Origin: DATFVA01 sp963747755
GTDB lineage: Bacteria > Bacteroidota > Ignavibacteria > Ignavibacteriales > Ignavibacteriaceae
Assembly (NCBI GenBank): GCA_963747755.1
Contig: CAVVGK010000014.1
Span: 620,001-684,000, forward strand
Length of the DNA: 64,000 nucleotides
Direction of reading: 5' to 3'
Shown here: in pieces, positions 8,113 to 16,856 of the stretch
How the letters are laid out: each line of letters begins with the position of its first letter
Numbering within the stretch: the first letter of the stretch is position 1
The notes under the pieces: generated by a model
Database searches by the model: none
What the model saw: the letters and a program-made list of their open reading frames with translations, nothing else
Told to the model about the DNA's origin: nothing
Position numbers and translations under genes: made by a program

Positions 8113-9539
8113 ATGCCCGTTAATGCTAGATTTATACATAACCTGAGCAGCGATACCTATAAATTTCTGGACGAAGGAATTTTGATTCCATTGGTTATTT
8201 GCTTGCTCCGAATAACGCCACACGGACTCTAAAGTCCCTTGCGAAAAAAATACGTAAACAAGACGTTGATTTACTTGCCGACAATGGAAATTTTGTTGAA
8301 ATTGGAAAAATTAAAAAGAATTTTAAAAAAGAATCCACTAAGCTACTTGCCCAGGTTAGGAAATTTGAAAGGGAAACTTTAGGTAGATCAACGCGGCCGG
8401 GTGACCTGACCCCAGAGTTACAAAATCAATATCGTTCATTGGCAAATCGTATTCAAACAGCATGTAAAGCTGCTTTATTGGATGATGCAGATATGTTGAT
8501 TGCCCAGCAAAATTTAGATCCTACAGCTTTGATTGGGACTGAAGACATTACTATGGCATCCTGGCTAAGTCTGGATATCGAAAATGCTTACACAAATAAA
8601 CATAGGTCAACATATCGGGCTCTTAACAGAAAGGTGGCACATAGAGCCGTTAAGATTATAAGTAATCTACCCTTCAAATTACGCAATCATTATTACCCTG
8701 TGGCTTCTGCGGTATCTTATAATACGGCAGTTGATGCCGGTAGAGAGTTTGCTGCAGCGGGAATTCGAAGCATATCTATGGGATTTGGAGCTTATACTGC
8801 CGATAATAATTTTGTTGATCATATTTTTATAAATAGAAAACTAATTGATTTTAAAGATGCACTTCCTGCCAGGTATACAAGAACCATTGCCGTAGTAAAG
8901 GGATTTTGGACCGGATACCAGGAAGTTCTTGGTAAACCTCCGCTACGCTTTCATTTCCTGGGATTAGGCGCCCCTATTTTGATACCACTGGTTGCCCTGA
9001 GCGCACAGGTGACAGAAAATTTAACCTTTGATGCTACCAGTCCAATTAAGGATGCAACTACCGGCGGTACTTTATATGTAGATAAACCTGCTTTGTTGAA
9101 AATTCGTATCCGTAAAGTTGCCTTTAAGTTAGCAAGTGAGGGGGGTAGATGGGATTGCCCTTGTCCCTTCTGTAAAATATTTACAAATAAATATCCATTC
9201 CATTATAGGCTGGGACACCAATGGTTTGATCGTAATAAGCCTGCTGAAGTTGTTGCTAAAGATCTTCGCCCGGGAGGAGGGTTATTCAAAGCATTTCCTC
9301 TATTAAGCGAACCAAAAGCACGCACCGATTTACGGAATGAGGTAAACTTTTGTCGCATAGGCCATAATCACTGGATCATTGAACAAATAATGAGGGGTAT
9401 CAGAGAATCCGACAATCAAAAAAAACTTGATAGATATGTTGCCGAAATTATAAAAGAATATATTCTAAATACATCTCCGCCATTTGCGAAAGCTATTGAT
9501 CTTTCTCTAAAGCTAGTTAAAGATGAGTTAGATCATTGA
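8113..9539 (+). CDS. tRNA-guanine transglycosylase (TGT)-superfamily enzyme, frameshifted near its start
   Basis: TGT-fold enzymes swap a guanine base in tRNA, or in DNA for the DpdA branch, for a 7-deazaguanine. The chain is about 475 residues if one G is restored near 8191-8194, joining MPVNARFIHNL to LLAPNNATRTL; without repair the frame starts at TTG 8199. Family landmarks, by eye: LLADNGNF (about residue 54) at the place of the TGT DSGGF active-site motif; SMGFGAY in the glycine loop region; FLGLGAP then LTFDATSPIKDA (about 306), matching the GVGxP and MFDCVxPTR region with the nucleophile Asp; CPCPFC (about 349) and HNHW (about 418), giving a CxCxxC...H zinc site as in TGT. It differs from standard Tgt in most other positions, so a distinct subfamily is likely. 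No queuosine or preQ0 synthesis genes are present in the window. Confidence 0.7.
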
Positions 9540-9792
9540 TCTCCATGCACCTTGTCCAATGTCGCTGTATGTTAAATATGCTTTAGTTCAATTAATGACT
9601 GAATTGTTTTTTATTTTTTGATTATTAAGAAATGTTCCCTTTACTAAATTTACCTTAATTAAGGTTCAAATTATTCATATCATTAGCAATATTAAACTTT
9701 AAAAGTGAAAAGCATAATAATTTTTAGCTAAAGCCTGATAGTTGCCGCTTTCACTTTCCTCAAATACCTTCCCTCCTAAAAAAGATAATAAA

Positions 9793-9984
9793 ATGAGAAA
9801 GTTTGTTTCTATTTTGTCTGTCCCGGCTGTTAACCTGGGGACGATTGTGTATGCGCAGCTGCCGACGTTTGATCTATTTGAACAGATCTTCAAGCTGCTG
9901 CTGCTTATCGCGACATTCATATTCACTCTGATCAGGATCTTTGTCCTGCTGAAAAATAAGAAATCTGATAAGGATACTGGTTAA
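9793..9984 (+). CDS. Small membrane protein with signal-like N-terminus
   Basis: From the ATG at 9793 the frame gives 63 residues: an MRK start with a hydrophobic stretch ending VYAQ, like a signal peptide, then one transmembrane helix (FKLLLLIATFIFTLIRIFVL) and a basic tail. A longer start at 9742 adds a poor, proline-rich N-terminus and is less likely. There is no clear ribosome site. The gene is locally richer in G+C than its flanks. It precedes a small, truncated gene by 36 nt and the two may have been a pair. The function is unknown. Confidence 0.45.
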   Translation: MRKFVSILSVPAVNLGTIVYAQLPTFDLFEQIFKLLLLIATFIFTLIRIFVLLKNKKSDKDTG

Positions 9985-10020
9985 TTCTGTTTTTACCGTT
10001 CCACAAATTAGAGGACCGCT

Positions 10021-10224
10021 GTGAATAACGAAATAAAACTAGCTGAAATTATCGATAGTAAAATCTTTCGTCGATTGCGTGAACTCGACTTGATAAATGA
10101 AATTGAATTAAGAAATGCTAAGATACGGAGTGATTATAAAGCGTTGCGTGAATTTAATTCCTCCCCGATATGTATCCAGATACTGATGGAGATCATCGGT
10201 AGGGTTTTTTATTTCCAGGATTGA
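10021..10224 (+). pseudogene. Small helical (HTH-like) protein truncated at a direct repeat
   Basis: A GTG start with AGAGGA upstream opens 67 residues. The first 56 (DSKIFRRLRELDLINEIELR, then IRSDYKALREFNSS) look like the N-terminal part of small helix-turn-helix proteins that are usually longer. The last 11 residues (IIGRVFYFQD) are encoded by a 31-bp sequence found again at 11632-11662, where it is part of a terminator. The natural C-terminus therefore seems to have been replaced by a recombination event. Function unknown. Confidence 0.4.
10192..10222 (+). repeat. 31-bp direct repeat, left copy
   Basis: This is identical to 11632-11662 (ATCATCGGTAGGG, a T run, then ATTTCCAGGATT). It lies at the broken end of the small HTH-like gene and, with the right copy, brackets a 1.4-kb segment that holds one gene. 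Confidence 0.9.
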
Positions 10225-10412
10225 GTAAAATATTTCAGTGGATCAGTAATATTTATTGCCTATTTATGAAATATCAACTAATTTGATTTAGGATTGCAGA
10301 TCTTTTAGTTCAAAAGGTGTGGGGAAAATTAAGCTTCATGAATCGACTTTTACATTTTCTTTTGCACTACTTAAATATCATATTAATAATAATTTCATAA
10401 GGAGTCAGGGGA

Positions 10413-11597
10413 ATGAATAAGGTAATATATTTAGTACTGCTTACTAGTTTACTAATGTTTTCATGCAAAGAGACCCTAGTTCAAAATCCCACTCAAAACG
10501 GTTCTCTTTATATTGATTCGAAACCACAGGGCGCAAAAATATTCGTACAGGGAACTTTTAATAATCAGTATACGCCTGCTACCCTTAATAATCTGCTTAC
10601 CGATAGTTATGATATTAGAGTTGAAGTCGAGGATGGTATCGATTCTTCATTCAGCCTTGATGTCAAATCAAATCTTACTACTTCAAAGACCATCGATTTT
10701 TATAACAAGATGGGTAAATGTTATTTCCAATCTAACCCATCAGGAGCGGAAATTTTTTTAGATAATGTGAATACTGATCTATTGACGCCAGCGATTGTTG
10801 GTTATTTAAATAACCGTATGTATAATTATAAGTTGCAGCTAAATAATAATATAATTGAAGATAGTTTTTACGTTTCTCCAGGTCAACTAGAAAATGTCTA
10901 TAAAGATTTTAATATCTTTTTACCCGTAGGTAGTATCTTTGTGAATTCTTCACCTACAGGGGCGACGATTATACTGGATGGCAGTTACACCGGCAAAGTA
11001 ACGCCCGACAGCATCACTGGTGTTTCTACTGGACAGCATTCAGTGACTTTAAGCTTAAGTGGTTACAGAGATACTACTATTACGGTAACCGTGCAGGGAG
11101 GGCTTCAGACTACCAGGCAGATCACACTTGTAGCTACTTTAAGCACTACTACCTACGGCCCCGTTAGAATTTATGAAACAGCAGGAACTACTGCGAATCA
11201 GCCTAGTGGTATTGATCTTTCTGCCGGTGCAGTTTACGGTGTAGCCAGTACGGATAAAGATAAGGTTGATATCTATTATTCAACCGATGGTACAGGAGGA
11301 ACTTCATTTCTTGTACAGAGCGCTGATCTATACCCTAACTTAACCCGTTATACAGCTTTTCTTGTCGGAACCGGAACAGATTTAACAGATGGAGAAGATT
11401 CTCCAACTTATCCTTTATCAGGATGGACAGATCATATGAGCGATAGAGAAGATAATTATGTTTTCTTATATGATGAGGATGGTAATTACTCAAAGTTAAT
11501 AATCACTGATTTTCATGCCGGCAGCGGTCAGGGAGATCCTAATTGGGTTGAGGTAAAATGGATTTATAATAACTCTAGTGCAGATAAGAGATTTTAA
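10413..11597 (+). CDS. Lipoprotein with three PEGA domains
   Basis: This 394-residue lipoprotein has its lipobox Cys at residue 18 (LMFSCKE). Three PEGA repeats follow, each opening with a GSxxxxSxPxGAxIxxxG pattern: GSLYIDSKPQGAKIFVQG (about 30), CYFQSNPSGAEIFLD (about 103) and GSIFVNSSPTGATIILDG (about 173, ending GYRDTTITV). The last 150 residues are beta-rich without a recognised domain. PEGA domains are common in surface-layer and envelope proteins and probably bind cell-wall or outer-membrane components. The AAGGAG ribosome site is clear, and a strong terminator follows at 11619. The gene sits alone inside a segment bounded by 31-bp direct repeats. Confidence 0.8.
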   Translation: MNKVIYLVLLTSLLMFSCKETLVQNPTQNGSLYIDSKPQGAKIFVQGTFNNQYTPATLNNLLTDSYDIRVEVEDGIDSSFSLDVKSNLTTSKTIDFYNKMGKCYFQSNPSGAEIFLDNVNTDLLTPAIVGYLNNRMYNYKLQLNNNIIEDSFYVSPGQLENVYKDFNIFLPVGSIFVNSSPTGATIILDGSYTGKVTPDSITGVSTGQHSVTLSLSGYRDTTITVTVQGGLQTTRQITLVATLSTTTYGPVRIYETAGTTANQPSGIDLSAGAVYGVASTDKDKVDIYYSTDGTGGTSFLVQSADLYPNLTRYTAFLVGTGTDLTDGEDSPTYPLSGWTDHMSDREDNYVFLYDEDGNYSKLIITDFHAGSGQGDPNWVEVKWIYNNSSADKRF

Positions 11598-11618
11598 GCA
11601 ATGGTTATATGTGTTGAG

Positions 11619-11650
11619 ACCCTACTGATTAATCATCGGTAGGGTTTTTT
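11619..11650 (+). terminator. Terminator of the PEGA lipoprotein gene
   Basis: ACCCTAC (11619-11625) pairs with GTAGGGT (11639-11645) and a T6 run ends at 11650. The 3' half is part of the 31-bp direct repeat. Confidence 0.85.
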
Positions 11651-11662
11651 ATTTCCAGGATT
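11632..11662 (+). repeat. 31-bp direct repeat, right copy
   Basis: Identical to 10192-10222. Here it overlaps the 3' arm of a terminator and the last codons of a minus-strand remnant. Confidence 0.9.
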
Positions 11663-11790
11663 CATCACGCCAGTATTTGCTTTCCGCAAGTCCCATAACA
11701 GCTGCGATGCCGCACATCTTTTTTGATGGATGCTCATTATACATCTTTGTGAAATAATTCCAGTAATTCGCACATTCCTGGTCAAACGTT
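11649..11790 (-). pseudogene. C-terminal gene remnant
   Basis: Reading leftward, an open frame encodes TFDQECANYWNYFTKMYNEH, then KKMCGIAAVMGLAESKYW and a stop at 11649-11651. It is compositionally protein-like but has no start and is cut by the hairpin at 11791-11820. It is probably the tail of a gene lost when the direct-repeat segment was inserted. No family is recognised. Confidence 0.3.
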
Positions 11791-11820
11791 AAAAGCTTCT
11801 CTCGTAAGGGAGAAGCTTTT
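11791..11820. terminator. Strong hairpin between convergent units
   Basis: AAAAGCTTCTC pairs with GAGAAGCTTTT around an 8-nt loop. The A and T runs on both sides let it serve either strand, for example as terminator of the minus-strand operon ending at 11874. Confidence 0.7.
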
Positions 11821-11873
11821 ATGATTAAATAATATTTACACTGATCTATCTAAAAACCTTTTTTACCAGAATT

Positions 11874-12278
11874 TCATTGAGCTGCTGCCCCTATTATAAG
11901 TAATAATCCCAATACTACACCTACTGTAGCAAGAATTATTAGACCGACATCTGCTCCACCCCCACTATCATTATCAACTTCTTGGACCTGCTTTGGTGAA
12001 GTTCCTTCAACGTCCTTCTTATCTTGTTGATAGTAGTCTTCAAATGTTAATATTTTCCCATTTGTTAATTTTATATACCGAATATCTTTTTTTGCCGTCT
12101 CATAAGTTAACTCTGAATCTTTTTCTTTAAAGTTAACTACATCAGTCTTTATTACTTCAACTTTTCCGATCAATACCTGTCCATTTCTTAATTCCATTTT
12201 ATCTGCGGGCTCATCCTGAGCATAAGCACTTATCAAGAATGTAACTACAAGTAGTACTAATAATCTTTTCATTTCCAT
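11874..12278 (-). CDS. Small exported protein with SH3-like domain and C-terminal membrane helix
   Basis: The chain is 134 residues. The signal peptide ends near SAYAQ (residue 21). A compact beta domain follows (MELRNGQVLIGKVEVIKTD, then KDIRYIKLTNGKILTF), then a linker and a C-terminal hydrophobic helix (VGLIILATVGVVLGLLLIIG). The N-terminal domain is clearly related to that of the upstream neighbour (FLKNGDTVKGKVLLIKQD, IKFITLKTGKTIWF), only 17 nt away, so the pair likely arose by duplication or domain sharing and forms one operon. A role in the envelope is inferred; the exact function is unknown. Confidence 0.6.
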   Translation of the reverse strand: MEMKRLLVLLVVTFLISAYAQDEPADKMELRNGQVLIGKVEVIKTDVVNFKEKDSELTYETAKKDIRYIKLTNGKILTFEDYYQQDKKDVEGTSPKQVQEVDNDSGGGADVGLIILATVGVVLGLLLIIGAAAQ

Positions 12279-12295
12279 ATTCCTTTAAAAGTGGA

Positions 12296-13135
12296 TTAAA
12301 AGCTAACTAATAACCCGACTACGAAGCTCAGATTATTTAATTTGAAATCGCTCTCTATTGTAGCCTCTTGATAGGGATAAGATCGACTTACGGTAACTTT
12401 TGCTTTTGAGTTGAAAATCAAATACTTCATATCGAAAAACATTCCCACCTTTTCATTAAACAATACATTAAGACCGCCACGTATATTGAAACCAATTCCG
12501 CTTTCGATTTCCTCTTTTAGGTTAAATCCCTGGGATTGGAAAAATTGGACAACCTGATCATCTACTGTGTTATCTATATTATAATACCCAAAACCAGCGC
12601 CGGCATATGGCTGAACGCTTCCCTTTTTTGCCTCAAGCAATAAACACAATTCAGGCATCACAAAAGAAGTATTCGCCTTAGAAAGAAAATCAACCTTTGT
12701 ATCAGCCGTATAATATCCTAAATTGAACATCAATGAAATTATAGAGGGAAATCTTACCTTGAGAAAAAAATCTATACCACTGCCCGCATCAAAGTTATCG
12801 TTTTGTAGAACATATAAATATCCTAAACCCGCAGCTACCCTTGTCAACCCTTGTTCGTCATCTATATTAACAGGCTTGGTTGGCAGATTTTCTATATCTT
12901 TATTAAACCAGATAGTTTTCCCTGTTTTTAAGGTAATAAATTTTATCACAGATTTGTTGTATTCGTATTGAATGTTGGTCGATTGATCAATAAAGTCAAT
13001 GGCATCCTGTTTAATTAGTAAAACTTTTCCTTTAACCGTATCACCATTTTTTAGAAAAACAGTATCAAGTGAGTCTACCTGAGCGATAACTGAAGTACAA
13101 TACAAGATTGTAATAAATAGAATTGCTCTTAACAT
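12296..13135 (-). CDS. Outer-membrane beta-barrel protein with N-terminal SH3-like domain
   Basis: This 279-residue protein has a signal peptide (cleavage near VIAQ, residue 19), then the small beta domain shared with the next gene, and from about residue 95 a beta-barrel: alternating hydrophobic strands with aromatic girdles (RVAAGLGYLYVLQND, FNLGYYTADTKVDF, VQPYAGAGFGYYNID, FNIRGGLNVLFN, FFDMKYLIFNSKA) and a terminal Phe (VVGLLVSF), the usual signal for barrel insertion. It resembles OmpW/outer-membrane protein beta-barrel families in layout. It is first in a two-gene operon with the 11874-12278 gene. Confidence 0.65.
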   Translation of the reverse strand: MLRAILFITILYCTSVIAQVDSLDTVFLKNGDTVKGKVLLIKQDAIDFIDQSTNIQYEYNKSVIKFITLKTGKTIWFNKDIENLPTKPVNIDDEQGLTRVAAGLGYLYVLQNDNFDAGSGIDFFLKVRFPSIISLMFNLGYYTADTKVDFLSKANTSFVMPELCLLLEAKKGSVQPYAGAGFGYYNIDNTVDDQVVQFFQSQGFNLKEEIESGIGFNIRGGLNVLFNEKVGMFFDMKYLIFNSKAKVTVSRSYPYQEATIESDFKLNNLSFVVGLLVSF

Positions 13136-13609
13136 ATGTTTCCCCTTTCTAAAGGTTAGATAATTGAGTTAATGAATGTTTGGCCTGGGATTATTTGATT
13201 ATAATCGATGAAAAGTGATTTTCCCATTTCGATCCCCAAGTATTTATACATATATGTAATTTAATAACAATTATTATTAAAAGGAATAAAAGTAGTGTAG
13301 TTACACGTATTAGGAACGTAGACCTCTATTCTTTCATTTTTGGGTAGGTATGGATCTTAGGGTATTCCAATTCACCAGGAGCATAAAGGTGTTGCAATTT
13401 GCTTCATAATAGCAGGCAATGAGACCAGTCTGACTGAGTTTTGCAGTGTGCCGAAAAAGAAGATTAATTTTATTGCCTCTTTATTTGATTTGATTTAACT
13501 TAAAAGTTGATAATGAACAGTGGTACAATGTGGCAAACTTTTATTATTTTTTTGATGTCTTAAAAGTGTAGCTGATCAATCTATCATTTTTAATTAGAAG
13601 CAATTAATT
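13136..13609. other. Intergenic region between divergent genes
   Basis: This 474-bp stretch holds the promoters of the divergent beta-barrel and membrane-protein genes. At 13316-13344 it contains a copy of an intergenic repeat (core CTCTATTCTTTCATTTTT, then GGGT) that recurs at 22392-22422. No gene was seen. Confidence 0.5.
13316..13344 (+). repeat. Intergenic repeat, copy 1
   Basis: ACGTA, three variable bases, CTCTATTCTTTCATTTTT, GGGT. It matches 22392-22422 apart from the variable bases and one extra T there. Both copies are in non-coding DNA upstream of plus-strand genes. Confidence 0.7.
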
Positions 13610-14254
13610 ATGGCTGAACAAACTAGTCCTATTAATTCTGATCAAGACAATATTAGTAGATGGGCAAAGATCGGCATTACCGCCGGCATAATTGCTTGTG
13701 TTTCTTACCCGTTGATGATATTAGTTAATTTACCTCGAATTCCACAAGTAACACTTGGTGGCAGTTTCGGTCCGGCACTGGCCATAGCAAGTATAGCACT
13801 TACTTTCATTCTTCAATCTCGCCGCAAATCGCCTACAACCATATTAGCTGCTGCCTTCAATTCACTTGCGGGTGCTTTGGTGACTGCAATGATAATTGTT
13901 CAACTTGCGATTAATTATTCAACAACCCCGGCTGTTGAAGCGCAATTAAGTTCTGTTCTGAGGGAGCATATTTGGAATGTTGTATTAGGCCTCGATGTGG
14001 CGTTTGATATTTTCATCGGACTTGGCACATTCTTCTTTGCAATGAATTTTATACGCGATCCCCGTTTTGGTAAGATAATCGGCTGGACGGGAATTTTTGT
14101 CGCACTTGTCCCGATTCTTGGTGCAAATATTTACTATTTCCCTGATCCTCCATATGTTCATGGTTTTCCGCATGTAGGAATATTTACTGGATTATGGTAT
14201 TTAGGTGTTGTTTTTCTAATGATAAAATCACTGCTGAAGGATCAACTACAGTAG
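13610..14254 (+). CDS. Six-helix integral membrane protein, unknown function
   Basis: The 214 residues contain six hydrophobic helices (starting near residues 19, 48, 78, 118, 157 and 188; for example ITAGIIACVSYPLMILV and IWNVVLGLDVAFDIFIGLG). There is no signal peptide. The arrangement resembles DUF4386-like small membrane proteins, but this is a weak guess. The gene stands alone, with no clear ribosome site (AGAAGCAATTAATT before the ATG), which is common in this phylum. Confidence 0.55.
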   Translation: MAEQTSPINSDQDNISRWAKIGITAGIIACVSYPLMILVNLPRIPQVTLGGSFGPALAIASIALTFILQSRRKSPTTILAAAFNSLAGALVTAMIIVQLAINYSTTPAVEAQLSSVLREHIWNVVLGLDVAFDIFIGLGTFFFAMNFIRDPRFGKIIGWTGIFVALVPILGANIYYFPDPPYVHGFPHVGIFTGLWYLGVVFLMIKSLLKDQLQ

Positions 14255-14427
14255 CCACAGGAGTGTTAATACGGTACAGGGGTATACGGTAATTGTTATA
14301 CTAATCACAATCAGCAAAAGAAAACCAAAAGTTAAACATTCGTTATGCTTCTAAAAGCTAAATTCCTTTTATTAATGAGGTAGCTTCCGTGGATCTTATA
14401 ATGTATCATCATAAAGGGAATTTTCTT

Positions 14428-16806
14428 ATGAAATTTTTATTTACTGTACTGGGTATATTAATATTTTCAACTATTTCAACGGCACAGTGGGAACGTACTA
14501 ACGGCCCTGAGGGAATTTCGTGCTACGGTGTAAACACGATAGGCGACACGGTTTATTCGTGTACCGCGACTGACGGGATTTATGCTTCAACCGATGACGG
14601 GGTAAACTGGTTCCCTTTGAACAGCGGGATTGAGTATGCTTATACCACAAGGATCGTTTCTCACAATGGAATTTTAATAACTGGTACCGACAACGGTGTG
14701 TACAGGTCGACTAACCACGGGCAGACTTGGATTCCTTCTGCAAATTTTAACGATGTATATGTACTGGATATGGTAACGCTCGATCAATATATTTTTATCG
14801 GGACGATATCAAACGGTGTGTTAAGGTCATCAGACGATGGGGTGACCTGGGAGGATGGGGGTTTTTACCACAACTACTGCACGGGACTATGCACAACGGG
14901 GAATAAACTGATTGCCACTGGATCGAACTATACAATGTATACCACCGATTACGGCGCCACGTGGTATGACGTGACTGTCGGAGTAGGTACAAAGTTCTCA
15001 TTATACAGCAGGGACAACCTGGTATTTGTGGGCGCGCGGGATAATATATTCAGATCAACCGACTACGGCAGTACATTTTCACCAACCGGGATATCCTTTG
15101 AGAGGAGCGCCAATATTTACGATTTCACTTCAATTGATTCTGTATTTTATTGTGCAACTTCATTTAATGGTGTATATAAATCGACTAATAACGGCGTAAG
15201 CTGGCTGCCGGCAAACGAAGGTATGGGTCCAAAGGACGTCTATTCTATTACGTATACTGGTTCATCCTTAATAGCGGGCACCCATTACTCGGGCAATTAC
15301 AGATCTTCTGACGGCGGGGAGATGTGGATGGAAGCTGACGCAGGCTTTCCGGCTGGTGCGGCAGTAACGGCAATGACGGCTTCCGGATCAAATATTTACG
15401 CGGGGACGAGGGATGGAATTTTCAGGACAACCGATAACGGGGATACGTGGACGAAGCTCACCGGGAACGATACCGTAAATTATGCAGTGGTAAGGGAAAT
15501 AAGGGTGAATGACAGTGAGGACATTTTCCTGGCGCTGCAGTATAAATTTCATGGAGTGATCTATAAGTCCACCGATCTTGGAACAACGTGGACGAGAAGC
15601 AGCAGCGGACTGCCTGCAGATCTCATTTTCATTTTCGGCTTTGAAATAAGCGGAGATAATATAATCGCAGGAACGGACCAGGGGATCTATTATTCGAGTG
15701 ACGGGGGCGGCAGCTGGCTCCCATCGAACGTAACTGAAGGTCTGGTTGAGGAGATGGCTACTTCCGATGGGTATGTGTATGCGGCATTCGACATCGACGA
15801 TATATACCGCTCACAGGATGACGGGGTTACCTGGCAGCTGGTACTGGGCGGTTCCAGCATTAGTTTTACAGGGATAACAGCACAGAACAACGTGGTTTAC
15901 GCGAGCGGGTTCAGCATTTCATTTCACTCTACGGATTACGGCAACTTATGGGAACCTGCCGGATTTCCGTCAGGGACTGCAGTGTACGGGATTGCATTTG
16001 TGCCGCAGAACCTGGGGATGGTATTAGCGGGAACGGATGACGACTTTGCGCATATTTATGCGGCGTTTAATTTTACCGATTTCTTTAGTCCCTACAGTGA
16101 GGGACTAGGTCCCAACGCCGTACCGGAGTACTTCACCTCAAACGATACCTATAGCTTCGCGGGAACAAACAATGCCGGGGTATGGAGGAGATTTCTGCCG
16201 GGGGTGACTCCTGTAGAGTTTGCTTCATTTGAGGCGGCAGCCGAAGCGGGAGGAGTGATTTTGAAATGGAGGACTGAGACAGAAAAGAACAACAGAGGTT
16301 TTGATATTGAACGAAAACGTTCAGCAGACACCAGGAACATAGGGGGAACAGCATGGAAAAAGATAGGGTTTACGGATGGGAATGGAACTACCACAGAGGA
16401 GCATTCATATTCATTTACCGACCCGGAAAAGCTGACAGGTAAATACAGCTACAGGCTGAAGCAGATCGACTTTGACGGAAGTTATAACTATTCGCAGGAG
16501 GCGGAGGTAGAGGTAAATCTGCCCGGCGAGTATTCACTGGAACAAAATTATCCCAACCCGTTTAACCCGGCAACCATCATTGAGTATTCTATACCCGCGG
16601 GCAGTAATGTGAAGCTGAGAGTTTATAATTCATTAGGCGAGGAAATACTCACGCTTGTAAACGCATACCAGGAAGCTGGGATCCACAAGGTTAATTTCGA
16701 TGCGGCAGCACTTTCCAGCGGTATCTATTATTACAGACTGGAGGCTGTTGGAAGTGAAGATGGAAAGCGCTTCACTCAGGTGAATAAAATGATGGTGCTG
16801 AAGTAA
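14428..16806 (+). CDS. Secreted Asp-box (BNR) beta-propeller protein with T9SS sorting tail
   Basis: I place the start at 14428 (MKFLFTVLGILIFSTISTAQ, a clear signal peptide with AAAGGGA upstream) rather than 14389. The mature 770 residues contain about twelve Asp-box motifs of the S/T-x-D-x-G-x-x-W type (STDDGVNW, STNHGQTW, SSDDGVTW, TTDNGDTW, SSDGGGSW and others), giving one or two seven-bladed propellers like those of sialidase or HCF136-like proteins. No catalytic sialidase residues are evident. The C-terminus (EQNYPNPFNPATIIEYSIP to NKMMVLK) is a type IX secretion sorting domain, so the protein is exported across the outer membrane. The substrate is unknown. Confidence 0.85.
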   Translation: MKFLFTVLGILIFSTISTAQWERTNGPEGISCYGVNTIGDTVYSCTATDGIYASTDDGVNWFPLNSGIEYAYTTRIVSHNGILITGTDNGVYRSTNHGQTWIPSANFNDVYVLDMVTLDQYIFIGTISNGVLRSSDDGVTWEDGGFYHNYCTGLCTTGNKLIATGSNYTMYTTDYGATWYDVTVGVGTKFSLYSRDNLVFVGARDNIFRSTDYGSTFSPTGISFERSANIYDFTSIDSVFYCATSFNGVYKSTNNGVSWLPANEGMGPKDVYSITYTGSSLIAGTHYSGNYRSSDGGEMWMEADAGFPAGAAVTAMTASGSNIYAGTRDGIFRTTDNGDTWTKLTGNDTVNYAVVREIRVNDSEDIFLALQYKFHGVIYKSTDLGTTWTRSSSGLPADLIFIFGFEISGDNIIAGTDQGIYYSSDGGGSWLPSNVTEGLVEEMATSDGYVYAAFDIDDIYRSQDDGVTWQLVLGGSSISFTGITAQNNVVYASGFSISFHSTDYGNLWEPAGFPSGTAVYGIAFVPQNLGMVLAGTDDDFAHIYAAFNFTDFFSPYSEGLGPNAVPEYFTSNDTYSFAGTNNAGVWRRFLPGVTPVEFASFEAAAEAGGVILKWRTETEKNNRGFDIERKRSADTRNIGGTAWKKIGFTDGNGTTTEEHSYSFTDPEKLTGKYSYRLKQIDFDGSYNYSQEAEVEVNLPGEYSLEQNYPNPFNPATIIEYSIPAGSNVKLRVYNSLGEEILTLVNAYQEAGIHKVNFDAAALSSGIYYYRLEAVGSEDGKRFTQVNKMMVLK

Positions 16807-16856
16807 CCGGCAGCTGAGGCAAATTGTTTATAAACATTTAACCTGAAGGAGATGTT

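Noticed and set aside
9540..9792. Search for a fourth gene of the TGT-like operon
   Set aside because: Only AT-rich DNA without a frame; the next small gene is separated by 253 bp and differs in composition.
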